Source: JAAFIP01 sp963775085 (lineage in GTDB: Bacteria > Pseudomonadota > Gammaproteobacteria > Burkholderiales > Burkholderiaceae_C). Taken from it: a DNA stretch of 64,000 bases. Location of the stretch: contig CAVZHO010000002.1 of assembly GCA_963775085.1 (NCBI GenBank), positions 558,001-622,000 of the forward strand, read 5' to 3'. The notes under the pieces were generated by a model. The model was given only the letters and a program-made list of their open reading frames with translations, searched no databases and was not told where the DNA came from. Positions 1 through 8,803 of this stretch are shown piece by piece; position 1 is the stretch's first letter; every line of letters begins with the position of its first letter. Made by a program: the position numbers and the translations under genes.

Positions 1-930
1 GCCGCGTGGGAGCCTACCAAGCCCGTCGAGTTTGTGGTGCCCGCCGGAACTGGCGGCGGCGCCGACCAGATGGCACGCTTGATCCAGGGCATCATCATCA
101 AGCACAAGCTGATGAAAGAGCCCCTCATTGTCGTCAACAAATCCGGCGGTGCAGGTGCCGAGGGCTTTCTGGCCGTCAAAGAAGCCAAGGGCGACCCGCA
201 CAAAATCGTCGTCTCCCTGTCCAACCTGTTTACCACCCCATTGGCAACCGGCGTGCCCTTCAATTGGAAGGACATGACTCCCGTGTCGATGATGGCGCTG
301 GACCAGTTTGTGCTGTGGGTGAATGCCGAGTCGCCGCACAAGACCGCCAAAGACTACCTGGCTGCTGTCAAGGCCGCAGGCCCGAGCAAGATGAAAATGG
401 GCGGTACGGGCTCCAAGCAGGAAGACCAGATTCTGACCGTGGGCATCGAGAAAGCCACCGGCACCAAGTTCATCTATGTGCCCTTCAAGGGCGGCGGTGA
501 AGTGGCTGTGCAACTGGTAGGCAAGCATATTGACTCCACCGTTAACAATCCCATTGAGGCGGTTGCCCAGTGGCGTGCCAACCAACTGCGCGCCCTGTGC
601 GTGTTTGATGACACCCGCATGCCCTACAAGACCAAGGTGACCGACACCCAGTCCTGGAACGACATTCCTACCTGCCAGGAGGCCGGTGTGCCCGCCGACT
701 ACGTGATGCTGCGCGGTATTTTCATGCCAGCGGGCGTGTCCAAGGACCAGTTGGAGTTCTACGTCAATATGCTCAAGAAAGTCCGTGAGACCCCTGAGTG
801 GAAAGACTACATGGAAAAAGGTGCCTTCAACCAGACCGCCATGTCGGGTGAAGAATTCAGCAAGTGGCTAACCAAAGCTGAAAGCCAGCACCGCGACCTG
901 ATGAAAGAAGCTGGCTTTTTGGCCAAGTAA
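1..930 (+). CDS. tctC: TTT transporter periplasmic receptor (Bug/TctC family), 5' partial
   Basis: This is a periplasmic solute-binding protein of the Bug family, which delivers carboxylates to a TctAB membrane complex. The window opens inside the gene, just after the signal peptide: the first residues (AAWEPTKPVEF) match the mature start of the paralogue at 3278 (AAWEPIKPVEL). Reading frame 1 runs to the TAA at 928-930, giving about 309 residues. The two paralogues are clearly similar along their whole length, including the PAG-GGGADQMARLI segment and the QSWNDIPTCQE segment. It lies just upstream of tctB and tctA, the usual tctC-tctB-tctA order. The substrate cannot be read from sequence; oxalate or a related carboxylate is inferred from the downstream oxc/frc/fdh genes. 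Confidence 0.93.
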   Translation, partial: AAWEPTKPVEFVVPAGTGGGADQMARLIQGIIIKHKLMKEPLIVVNKSGGAGAEGFLAVKEAKGDPHKIVVSLSNLFTTPLATGVPFNWKDMTPVSMMALDQFVLWVNAESPHKTAKDYLAAVKAAGPSKMKMGGTGSKQEDQILTVGIEKATGTKFIYVPFKGGGEVAVQLVGKHIDSTVNNPIEAVAQWRANQLRALCVFDDTRMPYKTKVTDTQSWNDIPTCQEAGVPADYVMLRGIFMPAGVSKDQLEFYVNMLKKVRETPEWKDYMEKGAFNQTAMSGEEFSKWLTKAESQHRDLMKEAGFLAK

Positions 931-935
931 TCAAT

Positions 936-959
936 AAAAGCCCCTGAAAAGGGGCTTTT
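936..959 (+). terminator. Rho-independent terminator/attenuator after tctC
   Basis: A 9-bp stem (AAAAGCCCC / GGGGCTTTT) closes a TGAAAA loop and runs into T residues directly after the tctC stop. Placed between the receptor gene and tctBA, it would let the receptor be made in excess over the membrane subunits. Confidence 0.85.
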
Positions 960-1057
960 ATCCTTTATCGTTAGAGCCGCCACACCGCGTCGCGGCTCTT
1001 CTATTTATCAATCTGTCAGCCCATTCAGGGCGCTTTTCTTTAAGACGGAGTTCCCTC

Positions 1058-1579
1058 ATGGAACCACAAGAGACAAATACTGCCGAGTATCGCTCGGGCA
1101 TTGCCACCTATATTGTTGAAGCCATCATTGCCTGCGCCATTCTGGTCATGGGCCTGGTGGTGATCTTTGGCAGCCGGGCGCTGGGCTCGGGCTGGACCAG
1201 TGATGGCCCCGGTGCCGGCTATTTCCCCTTCTATATCGGCCTGATTTTGTGCATATCGGGTGTGGGCACCCTGTACCAGGCGCTATTTGGCAAAAACAAA
1301 AACACCGAGGTGTTTGTCGATGGCCAGCAGATCCGCCGGGTGCTGTCGGTATTTATTCCCGCCTGCATCTACGTGCTGGCGGTGCAGTTTATCGGGCTGT
1401 ATGTGGCCTCGGCCATCTATATCGCGTTGTTCATGATCATCCTGGGCGAATTTTCTCCCGTCAAGAGCATCATCACCGCGCTGGTCGTGAACGTGCTGTT
1501 TTTCTTCATGTTTGAGGTTTGGTTCAAAGTGCCGCTGTTCAAAGGGAAATTTGACCTGCTGAGCTTCCTTGGTTACTAA
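1058..1579 (+). CDS. tctB: TTT transporter small membrane subunit TctB
   Basis: This 173-aa protein is the small integral membrane subunit of a tripartite tricarboxylate transporter. It has about four hydrophobic segments, near residues 17-38, 50-68, 90-112 and 120-160. The motif GPGAGYFPFYIGLILC after the first segment is characteristic of TctB (DUF1468). A CGGAG ribosome site sits 8-9 bases before the ATG. It lies 52 bp upstream of tctA and is expected to form the membrane complex with it. Confidence 0.92.
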   Translation: MEPQETNTAEYRSGIATYIVEAIIACAILVMGLVVIFGSRALGSGWTSDGPGAGYFPFYIGLILCISGVGTLYQALFGKNKNTEVFVDGQQIRRVLSVFIPACIYVLAVQFIGLYVASAIYIALFMIILGEFSPVKSIITALVVNVLFFFMFEVWFKVPLFKGKFDLLSFLGY

Positions 1580-1631
1580 AAGCACAGCCGCCGCAAACCT
1601 TCTCTCAAAAAATTACTGACCGGATACAGAC

Positions 1632-3161
1632 ATGGAAGAAATCAACGCACTTTTTCACGGATTTAGCGTCATCCTCACACCGATGAACATGCTGCTGATG
1701 TTTGTTGGCATCATCTTGGGCGTGCTGATCGGCGTGCTGCCCGGCCTGGGCGGCGCCAACGGCGTGGCCATTTTGCTACCGCTCACGTTCACGATGTCGC
1801 CCACGTCGGCCATCATCATGCTGTCCTGCATTTATTGGGGCGCGCTGTTTGGCGGTGCCATCACCTCGATTTTGTTCAACATACCCGGCGAGCCGTGGTC
1901 TGTCGCGACCACCTTTGACGGTTACCCCATGGCGCAGCAGGGCCGGGCGGGCGAGGCCCTGACGGCGGCATTCACTTCGTCCTTTATCGGCGCATTTGTG
2001 GCGGTGGTGATGATCACCTTTATGGCCCCCTTAGTGGCTAAGTTCGCACTGAAATTTGGACCACCGGAATATTTTGCGGTGTACTTGCTGACCTTCTGTA
2101 GTTTTGTCGGTATGGGCAAGGGCTCGCCATTCAAAATCCTGGCCTCTATGGCCATTGGCTTTGCGCTGGCGGCCGTGGGCATGGACACCGTTACCGGGCA
2201 GTTGCGCCTGACCTTTGGCATCGGCGAGTTGATGCGCGGCTTTGACTTTTTGATTGCTGTGATTGGACTGTTCGGTATTGGTGAGATTTTGCTGTCGATG
2301 GAAGAGGGCTTGGCCTTCTCTGGCAAGAGCGCCAAGATCGACCCCAAGGTGGTGCTGGAGACCTGGAAGAAGCTGCCCAAATACTGGATGACCTCCATCC
2401 GCAGCTCGTTAGTGGGTATCTGGATGGGTATTACCCCTGGCGGCGCTACACCCGCTTCGTTCATGAGCTATGGCCTGGCCAAGAAAATGTCTCCTAATGG
2501 CGCGAAGTTTGGTACCGGTGAGCTCGAAGGCGTGATTGCACCAGAGACAGCCGCCCACGCTGCGGGCACCAGCGCACTGCTGCCGATGCTGGCCTTGGGT
2601 ATTCCCGGCTCGCCCACCGCAGCTGTGCTGCTGGGTGGCCTGCTGATTTGGGGGTTGCAACCTGGGCCACTGCTCTTCGTCGAGCAAAAAGACTTTGTCT
2701 GGGGCCTGATTGCCAGTATGTACCTGGGTAACCTGGTCGGCCTGATCGTGGTGCTGAGCACGGTGCCGCTGTTTGCCTCTATTTTGCGCATTCCGTTTTC
2801 CATCATCGCTCCGATCATTGTGGTGATCTGCGCCATCGGTGCCTACACGGTGCACAACGCCATGTTGGACATCTGGTTCATGCTGCTGTTTGGTGCTATC
2901 GGTTACCTGTTTAAAAAGCTGGACTATCCGCTAGCTCCCTTGGTGTTGGCGCTGGTGCTGGGCGACAAAGCCGAAGACTCTTTCCGCCAAGCCATGTTGG
3001 TATCCCAAGGCGAGTTGTCGATTCTGTGGTCTAACCCGCTGGTAGGTGGCATTTCCACACTGGCCATGATTTTGTTGCTGTGGCCCTTGATCTCACGCTT
3101 GATCGCCAAAGTGCGTCCGCCTAAACCTAAAGAGTTTGCTGTCGATCAACCTGTTGACTAA
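1632..3161 (+). CDS. tctA: TTT transporter large membrane subunit TctA
   Basis: This 509-aa polytopic membrane protein is the large permease subunit of the TTT system, with about 12 hydrophobic segments. It shows the family's repeated glycine-rich motifs: GVLPGLGGANGVAILLPLTF near residue 35, and GIWMGITPGGATP and ALGIPGSPTAAVLLGGLL in the second half. Length is typical for TctA (about 500 aa). It is probably co-transcribed with tctB. Transport is normally driven by a cation gradient, with substrate supplied by a Bug receptor. Two candidate receptors (1-930 and 3278-4300) flank it. Confidence 0.95.
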   Translation: MEEINALFHGFSVILTPMNMLLMFVGIILGVLIGVLPGLGGANGVAILLPLTFTMSPTSAIIMLSCIYWGALFGGAITSILFNIPGEPWSVATTFDGYPMAQQGRAGEALTAAFTSSFIGAFVAVVMITFMAPLVAKFALKFGPPEYFAVYLLTFCSFVGMGKGSPFKILASMAIGFALAAVGMDTVTGQLRLTFGIGELMRGFDFLIAVIGLFGIGEILLSMEEGLAFSGKSAKIDPKVVLETWKKLPKYWMTSIRSSLVGIWMGITPGGATPASFMSYGLAKKMSPNGAKFGTGELEGVIAPETAAHAAGTSALLPMLALGIPGSPTAAVLLGGLLIWGLQPGPLLFVEQKDFVWGLIASMYLGNLVGLIVVLSTVPLFASILRIPFSIIAPIIVVICAIGAYTVHNAMLDIWFMLLFGAIGYLFKKLDYPLAPLVLALVLGDKAEDSFRQAMLVSQGELSILWSNPLVGGISTLAMILLLWPLISRLIAKVRPPKPKEFAVDQPVD

Positions 3162-3171
3162 GTCACGCAGG

Positions 3172-3203
3172 GGCATGGAGTTTCAAGCACCATGCCGCTT
3201 TTC
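3172..3203 (+). terminator. Probable terminator after tctA
   Basis: A 7-bp perfect stem (GGCATGG / CCATGCC) with an 11-base loop is followed by GCTTTTCT. The T-run is short, so termination may be partial. Confidence 0.5.
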
Positions 3204-3277
3204 TGGGGTTTGTGCTAGCGTCCTGGATTAAACTCGGGCGTTGCATGTTGATCATGTGAAGACACTGAAAGCACCCC

Positions 3278-4300
3278 ATGAAAACCACCCCCATCTACAC
3301 CCGTAGTCCTATAGCCCAGTTTGCCACTGGCGTTGTGGCCACCGCCGCATTGGCCTTTGGCGCCCCAGCGGCTGCTTGGGAGCCGATCAAACCGGTAGAG
3401 CTGTTGGTGCCTGCAGGCCGAGGCGGCGGCGCAGACCAGATGGCGCGCTTGATTGCCGACATCGTCGCCAAGAACAAGCTGATGAAGGAACCCATCAGCG
3501 TGGTGAACAAGTCGGCAGGTGCAGGTGCCGAGAGTTTCATGGAGGTCAAGAGCGCCAAGGGCGATCCGCACAAGATCGTTGTGACGCTGTCCAACCTGTT
3601 CACAACTCCCATCGCTATTGGTGTACCGTTTAACTGGAAGGACATGACCCCGGTGTCGATGATGGCACTGGACCAGTTTGTGCTGTGGGTCAACGCCGAG
3701 TCGCCCTACAAAAACGCCAAAGAGTATGTGGAGGCAGCGAAAGCCGCTGGGCCGGGCAAAATGAAGATGGCTGGAACGGGTGCCAAACAGGAAGACCAGA
3801 TACTCACCGCAGGCATAGAAAAAGTCTCAGGTGCGAAGTTTGGCTACATGCCCTTCAAGGGTGGCGGTGAAGTAGCCAACCAACTGGTAGGTAAAACTGC
3901 CGACTCCACAGTCAACAACCCCATTGAAGCGGTTAATCACTGGCGCGCTGGCAAGCTGCGCCCGCTGTGCGTGTTTGATGAGACGCGCATGCCGTACAAA
4001 AACAAAATCACCGATACGCAGTCGTGGAATGATGTGCCCACGTGCAAAGAGTCTGGCGTGGCGGCTGACTACATCATGTTGCGCGGTATTTTCATGCCAC
4101 CAGGCGTGTCCAAGGATCAGGTGGAGTTTTATGTGGGTTTGCTCAAAAAAGTACGGGAAACCCAAGAGTGGAAAGACTATGTCGAGCGCGGCGCTTTGAA
4201 TCAAACGACCATGTCGGGCGACGAGTTCAGCAAATGGCTGGGTACTGCCGAGACCATGCACCGCACTTTGATGAAGGACGCGGGCTTTAACCTGAAGTAA
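3278..4300 (+). CDS. tctC: Second TTT periplasmic receptor (Bug/TctC family)
   Basis: This 340-aa Bug-family receptor has a complete signal peptide (about residues 1-29, ending APAAA before WEPIKPVEL). It is a close paralogue of the receptor at the window start, so the receptor gene has been duplicated around tctBA. A terminator-like hairpin separates it from tctA, which suggests its own promoter in the 116-bp gap. Two receptors for one TctAB pair could widen substrate range or differ in regulation. It converges on the Crp/Fnr-family gene, whose stop lies 7 bp away. The substrate is not identifiable from sequence. Confidence 0.93.
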   Translation: MKTTPIYTRSPIAQFATGVVATAALAFGAPAAAWEPIKPVELLVPAGRGGGADQMARLIADIVAKNKLMKEPISVVNKSAGAGAESFMEVKSAKGDPHKIVVTLSNLFTTPIAIGVPFNWKDMTPVSMMALDQFVLWVNAESPYKNAKEYVEAAKAAGPGKMKMAGTGAKQEDQILTAGIEKVSGAKFGYMPFKGGGEVANQLVGKTADSTVNNPIEAVNHWRAGKLRPLCVFDETRMPYKNKITDTQSWNDVPTCKESGVAADYIMLRGIFMPPGVSKDQVEFYVGLLKKVRETQEWKDYVERGALNQTTMSGDEFSKWLGTAETMHRTLMKDAGFNLK

Positions 4301-4306
4301 GGTAGT

Positions 4307-4915
4307 TTAGATCTTGCCGCGCTGTTTCAGGCGGCTTAATGTCTCGGCAGACAGGTTGAGGTAGGTCGCCAGTTCTTTCTTGGGAATGCGCTCAAACAGC
4401 TCCGGGTGTTTGCGTAAAAATCGGCTCACCCGCCCCGGTGCATCCAGCAAATGCAGTGTGATGGTGTGGGCCATGATCTCACTCATCAGTCGCATGACCG
4501 AATATTCGAACGAGGCTTTGATAGAAGGGTGCGCCTCCATAAACGCCACCCATTTGGGCAGCGGTAACATGGCGACACGTGCTTTGGTTACCGCCACAAT
4601 ACTGTAGGGCGTGGGCGTGCCCAGCCGCCAGGCGGCGTAGCTGGTCTCCATGTCACGTTCATCGGCAAAACGTAAAATCATCTCCTTGCCCTCGGGGTTG
4701 GCCACTACCCTCTTAAGAATGCCGTCGAGTACAAAATACTGCTCCATTTCGTGCACGCCCTGATGCAATAAAAAATCTCCTTTGTGGCAATCTGCTACCG
4801 TCAGCAGGCTTTCGAGTTCTTGGCGCTCATTCGCAGTCAATTCGCTCAGGATAGTGTTTTGGGTAAGCTGAACCCGAATGACATTTTTCTCGGGATGGTT
4901 TTCAATGGAAGACAT
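4307..4915 (-). CDS. Crp/Fnr-family transcriptional regulator, likely controls oxalate genes
   Basis: This 202-aa protein has an N-terminal cNMP-binding-type beta roll (about residues 20-125) and a C-terminal winged helix. The recognition helix reads SAETLSRLKQ; the E-x-x-S-R arrangement is the one Fnr uses to read TTGA half-sites. There is a single Cys (in ADCHKG), so an Fnr-type Fe-S cluster is not possible. The effector is unknown. It is divergent from oxc, and a TTGAC-N4-GTCAA palindrome lies between them at an activating position. It may also regulate itself, since the palindrome overlaps its own upstream region. The link to oxalate is inference. Confidence 0.88.
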   Translation of the reverse strand: MSSIENHPEKNVIRVQLTQNTILSELTANERQELESLLTVADCHKGDFLLHQGVHEMEQYFVLDGILKRVVANPEGKEMILRFADERDMETSYAAWRLGTPTPYSIVAVTKARVAMLPLPKWVAFMEAHPSIKASFEYSVMRLMSEIMAHTITLHLLDAPGRVSRFLRKHPELFERIPKKELATYLNLSAETLSRLKQRGKI

Positions 4916-4987
4916 GGAAATGCAAGAATGCGTAAGTAGGACGGCGGCTGAACTTTGCTCTGAGCTGGGGTTCGAATACTATGAAAA

Positions 4988-5036
4988 TTGACCCAGGTCA
5001 ATGGTATCGACCGGATAGGCTCCTATGATACCTTGA
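4988..5036 (+). promoter_or_regulatory. oxc promoter with Fnr/Crp-type operator at -41.5
   Basis: TTGACCCAGGTCAA (4988-5001) is a perfect TTGAC-N4-GTCAA palindrome of Fnr/Dnr type. A -10-like TATGAT lies at 5024-5029, which puts the start site near 5036 and the palindrome centre at -41.5. That is the classic class II activator position. No separate -35 is needed. The neighbouring Crp/Fnr gene is the obvious ligand. The start site is predicted, not measured. Confidence 0.7.
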
Positions 5037-5092
5037 CGCTGCAAATGCACCGCATTGCACACGCTTTACCAAAATCCAGCGAACGTTCTACT

Positions 5093-6808
5093 ATGACTAC
5101 TGACACCCCAACTACCGCAATGACCGACGGTTTCCATCTGGTTATTGATGCCCTTAAACTCAACGGCATTGACACCATTTTTGGCCTACCTGGTATTCCC
5201 ATCACCGACCTCACGCGCAAGATGCAAGCCGAAGGCATGCGCGTCATCTCGTTTCGCCACGAGCAGCATGCTGGTAATGCAGCAGCAGCCGCTGGTTTCC
5301 TCACGCAAAAGCCTGGCATTTGCTTGACGGTGTCGGCACCCGGTTTTTTGAACGGCCTCACGGCCCTAGCCAACGCCACCACCAACTGCTTTCCGATGAT
5401 TTTGATCAGCGGCTCCAGCGAGCGCGAAATCGTTGACTTGCAGCAAGGCGACTACGAAGAGATGGACCAATTGGCCATCGCCCGCCCACATTGCAAAGCC
5501 GCTTTCCGCGTATTGCACGCACAAGACATTGGCGTAGGCATTGCCCGCGCCATCCGCTCGGCCTTATCGGGTCGCCCAGGTGGCGTGTACCTGGACTTGC
5601 CTGCCAAGCTGTTCTCGCAGACCATGGAAGCTGTCGCCGGCCGCAAGTCATTGATCGAGGTGGTAGACCCAGCTCCGCGACAAATTCCTGCCCCTGATGC
5701 AATCGCGCGTGCCCTCAATTTGCTCAAAGGTGCCAAGCGCCCGCTGATTTTACTGGGCAAGGGCGCTGCCTACGCCCAGGCTGATGCCGATGTGCGCGCC
5801 TTGGTCGAGAAAAGCGGTATTCCTTACCTGCCCATGTCCATGGCCAAAGGCTTGTTGCCTGATACCCATGCCCAGTGCGCCTCGGCAGCCCGCTCCTATG
5901 TGCTGGCCGAAGCCGATGTCGTGCTTCTGGTCGGTGCACGTTTGAACTGGCTTTTGTCCCACGGCAAAGGCAAAACCTGGGGCGGCGACAAGGCTGCTGG
6001 CCGCCAGTTTATTCAAGTGGATATTTCCCCTACCGAGATGGACAGCAACGTGGCTATTGCCGCACCTGTCGTAGGCGACATTGGTTCCTGCGTAGCGGCG
6101 CTGGCCGCTGGCATGGGCACTGTTTGGGCCAAACCGCCCGCAGAATGGACCACCGAAGTCTATGGCCGCCGCGACAAAAACGTTGCCAAGATGGCCGAGA
6201 CCTTGCAGCTCAATCCATCGCCGATGAACTTCCAAAGTGCGTTGAATGTGATTAAAAATCAGGTCAAAGCACGGCCCGACGCCATCATCGTCAACGAAGG
6301 CGCGAATACTCTGGACTTTGCCCGCTCTATCGTCGATATGTACCAGCCACGCAAACGCCTGGATGTGGGCACCTGGGGCATCATGGGCATCGGCATGGGT
6401 TTTGCCGTCGCCGCAGCGGTGGTGACCAAGCACCCAGTGATTGCTATCGAAGGTGACAGTGCCTTTGGCTTTAGCGGTATGGAGGTGGAAACCATTTGCC
6501 GATACAACCTGCCGGTATGCGTGGTAGTGTTCAACAACAACGGAATTTACCGCGGCACCGATGTCAACGCCAGCGGCAGTGCCGATGTAGCACCTACCGT
6601 GTTCGTCAAGAACGCCCGCTATGAAATGATGATGCAGGCCTTTGGCGGCGTAGGTGTAGTAGCCCACACGCCAGCGGAACTGCAAAAGGCTTTGAGTGAA
6701 GCGGTAGCCTCTGGCAAGCCGACTTTGATCAACGCTATCATTGACGAGACCGCAGGTACCGAGAGTGGCCGCATCACTAGCCTGAACCCCACAGCGGGCA
6801 AGAAGTAA
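5093..6808 (+). CDS. oxc: Oxalyl-CoA decarboxylase
   Basis: A thiamine-diphosphate enzyme that decarboxylates oxalyl-CoA to formyl-CoA and CO2. From the ATG at 5093 it is 571 aa, close to the 564-568 aa of known Oxc. The frame is open further upstream to a TTG at 4988, but that TTG lies inside the operator, so I reject it. The catalytic Glu is in FRHEQHAGNAAAAAG near residue 55. The ThDP/Mg motif GDSAFGFSGMEVETICRYN, ending VFNNNGIYRG, begins near residue 453. The adjacent frc gene supplies oxalyl-CoA and recycles formyl-CoA. Oxc is distinguished from acetolactate synthase mainly by this context and overall similarity. Confidence 0.95.
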   Translation: MTTDTPTTAMTDGFHLVIDALKLNGIDTIFGLPGIPITDLTRKMQAEGMRVISFRHEQHAGNAAAAAGFLTQKPGICLTVSAPGFLNGLTALANATTNCFPMILISGSSEREIVDLQQGDYEEMDQLAIARPHCKAAFRVLHAQDIGVGIARAIRSALSGRPGGVYLDLPAKLFSQTMEAVAGRKSLIEVVDPAPRQIPAPDAIARALNLLKGAKRPLILLGKGAAYAQADADVRALVEKSGIPYLPMSMAKGLLPDTHAQCASAARSYVLAEADVVLLVGARLNWLLSHGKGKTWGGDKAAGRQFIQVDISPTEMDSNVAIAAPVVGDIGSCVAALAAGMGTVWAKPPAEWTTEVYGRRDKNVAKMAETLQLNPSPMNFQSALNVIKNQVKARPDAIIVNEGANTLDFARSIVDMYQPRKRLDVGTWGIMGIGMGFAVAAAVVTKHPVIAIEGDSAFGFSGMEVETICRYNLPVCVVVFNNNGIYRGTDVNASGSADVAPTVFVKNARYEMMMQAFGGVGVVAHTPAELQKALSEAVASGKPTLINAIIDETAGTESGRITSLNPTAGKK

Positions 6809-6864
6809 TCCACTTCAAGCAGCACTTTTTTTCGATCCATTGAACCATTGATAAGGAAACTACC

Positions 6865-8127
6865 ATGAGCAACAAGCCACTAAAAGGTATCAAAATCATC
6901 GACTTTACCCATGTGCAAGCTGGCCCGGCATGCACACAGATGCTGGCCTGGTTCGGCGCCGACGTGATCAAGGTCGAGCGCCCCGGCTCTGGCGACGTGA
7001 CCCGCAGCCAACTGCGCGACATCCCCGACGCAGACGCACTGTACTTCACCATGCTCAACAGCAACAAGCGCGGCCTGACCCTGGACACCAAGCAGCCCGA
7101 GGGCAAGGCCGTTCTGGAAAAGCTGATCAAAACCAGCGACGTGCTGGTCGAAAACTTTGGCCCTGGCGCACTGGACCGCATGGGCTTTACCTGGGAACGC
7201 ATCCAGGAACTCAACCCCAAGATGATCTTGGCTTCGGTCAAGGGCTTCAGCGACGGTCACGAATACGAAGACCTGAAGGTCTATGAAAACGTGGCCCAGT
7301 GCGCAGGCGGCTCAGCTTCCACCACCGGCTGGTGGAAAGGTGAACACTCAGAGCCCACCATATCTGCAGCTGCCCTGGGTGACAGCAACACCGGCATGCA
7401 CTTGGCCATCGGTATCTTGACGGCCTACATCGGTCGCCAGCAGACCGGCAAGGGTCAAAAAGTCGCCGTGGCGATGCAAGACGCTGTTCTCAACCTATGC
7501 CGCGTCAAGATGCGTGACCAGTTACGCCTGGACAAGCTGGGTTACCTGGAGGAATACCCACAGTACCCGCACGAGAAATTCGGCGATGTGGTGCCCCGTG
7601 GTGGCAACGCGGGTGGTGGCGGCCAGCCCGGCTGGATCTTGAAGTGCAAGGGCTGGGAAACCGACCCTAACGCGTATATCTATTTCACCGTGCAAGGCCA
7701 TGCCTGGGAGCCAATTTGCGACGCTTTAGGCAAACCCGAGTGGAAGACCGATCCGGCTTACACCACGGCCAAGGCACGCCAGCCGCACATCATGGACATT
7801 TTCGCCACCATCGAAAACTGGCTCAAGGACAAGACCAAGTACGAAGCCGTCAACATTCTGCGCAAGTTCGACATTCCTTGCGCACCGGTCTTCTCCATGA
7901 AAGAACTGCTCAACGACAAGTCTCTGCGCGCCAGTGGCTCCATCGTGGAAGTGCCGCACAAAGTTCGCGGCAGCTACTTCACCGTCGGCAGCCCGATCAA
8001 GTTCTCTGACCTCAAGCCTGAGATCACCGGCTCTCCGCTGCTAGGCGAGCATACCGACGAGGTGTTGGCCGAGTTGGGTTACACCAAAGACCAGATCGCC
8101 TCCATGCACGCTTCCAAGGCGGTGTAG
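6865..8127 (+). CDS. frc: Formyl-CoA:oxalate CoA-transferase, copy 1
   Basis: A class III CoA-transferase (CaiB/BaiF family) that moves CoA from formyl-CoA to oxalate, releasing formate and making oxalyl-CoA for Oxc. The 420-aa length fits Frc (about 416-428). The catalytic Asp is in LGDSNTGMHL at about residue 173. The N-terminal stretch (LKGIKIIDFTHVQAGPACTQ) and the glycine-rich GGNAGGGGQPGWILKCKGW segment are typical of true Frc rather than other CaiB-like transferases. An AAGGA ribosome site precedes the ATG. It lies 56 bp after oxc and is probably in one operon with it. Confidence 0.94.
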   Translation: MSNKPLKGIKIIDFTHVQAGPACTQMLAWFGADVIKVERPGSGDVTRSQLRDIPDADALYFTMLNSNKRGLTLDTKQPEGKAVLEKLIKTSDVLVENFGPGALDRMGFTWERIQELNPKMILASVKGFSDGHEYEDLKVYENVAQCAGGSASTTGWWKGEHSEPTISAAALGDSNTGMHLAIGILTAYIGRQQTGKGQKVAVAMQDAVLNLCRVKMRDQLRLDKLGYLEEYPQYPHEKFGDVVPRGGNAGGGGQPGWILKCKGWETDPNAYIYFTVQGHAWEPICDALGKPEWKTDPAYTTAKARQPHIMDIFATIENWLKDKTKYEAVNILRKFDIPCAPVFSMKELLNDKSLRASGSIVEVPHKVRGSYFTVGSPIKFSDLKPEITGSPLLGEHTDEVLAELGYTKDQIASMHASKAV

Positions 8128-8167
8128 GGACGAGCATTCAACACATCCGTGTTGATAGATACCCAAG

Positions 8168-8198
8168 GACGGCGTTCAACATTGAGCGCCGTCTTTAC
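8168..8198 (+). terminator. Rho-independent terminator after oxc-frc
   Basis: A stem GACGGCG / CGCCGTC, which can extend inward through TTCAA/TTGAG, is followed by TTTACTT. It closes the oxc-frc transcript. Confidence 0.7.
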
Positions 8199-8232
8199 TT
8201 GAAAATCCGATAATTTTGCAGATCTACGCGCC

Positions 8233-8679
8233 ATGCCATCCCCTATTGATTACAAAATGCTCGTAGAGTCTGTCGGCGATGCCGTCATGGCCTGTGATGC
8301 CAGCGGCGCTATTACGCTGTGGAATCCGTCGTGTGAACGCATGTTTGGCTTCACCCCGGTTGATGCCATGGGTAAATCATTGGACTTGATCATCCCCCAG
8401 CGCCAGCGGCAGCGCCATTGGGAGGGCTACCACAAGACTATGCAGACGGGCATCACCAAATACGGCCATGACGTGCTGCGGGTGCCTGCGGTGCACAAAG
8501 ACGGGCATACGTTATCGATTGCCTTTACGGTGTCGATGCTGCATTCTACCGACGGCAAGGTGTCGCAGATTGTGGCGGTAGTGCGTGATGAAACGGCACG
8601 TTTTACCGAGGATCGCAGCTTGCGCAAACGCTTGATGGAGCTGGAAAACCAGCTTGGTCCCACAGGTAACACTCCTTGA
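8233..8679 (+). CDS. Small PAS-domain protein
   Basis: A 148-aa protein made almost entirely of one PAS fold: VGDAVMACDASGAITLWNPSCERMFGF, then VDAMGKSLDLIIP and a PAC-like segment through KVSQIVAVVRDETARF. The last 20 residues (RSLRKRLMELENQLG) look like a short coiled coil. There is no kinase, GGDEF or DNA-binding output domain, so it may act by protein-protein contact. It lies between the two frc genes. PAS domains commonly bind haem, flavin or small acids. A sensing role in oxalate/formate use is inference only. Confidence 0.8.
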   Translation: MPSPIDYKMLVESVGDAVMACDASGAITLWNPSCERMFGFTPVDAMGKSLDLIIPQRQRQRHWEGYHKTMQTGITKYGHDVLRVPAVHKDGHTLSIAFTVSMLHSTDGKVSQIVAVVRDETARFTEDRSLRKRLMELENQLGPTGNTP

Positions 8680-8803
8680 ACTCAATTGAAAAGGCGTAAC
8701 TGCATGATTGATTTAGGATAGGGGCTTAGGCCACCATTGTGGTATCTGTCTCAGGGTATCAACCCAACCGACTTGCCCTATCCATCATTTAGCAGGATTT
8801 TTT

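Noticed and set aside
4988..5092. Upstream TTG start for oxc adding 35 residues
   Set aside because: It begins inside the Fnr-type operator and before the predicted transcription start; the ATG at 5093 gives normal Oxc length.
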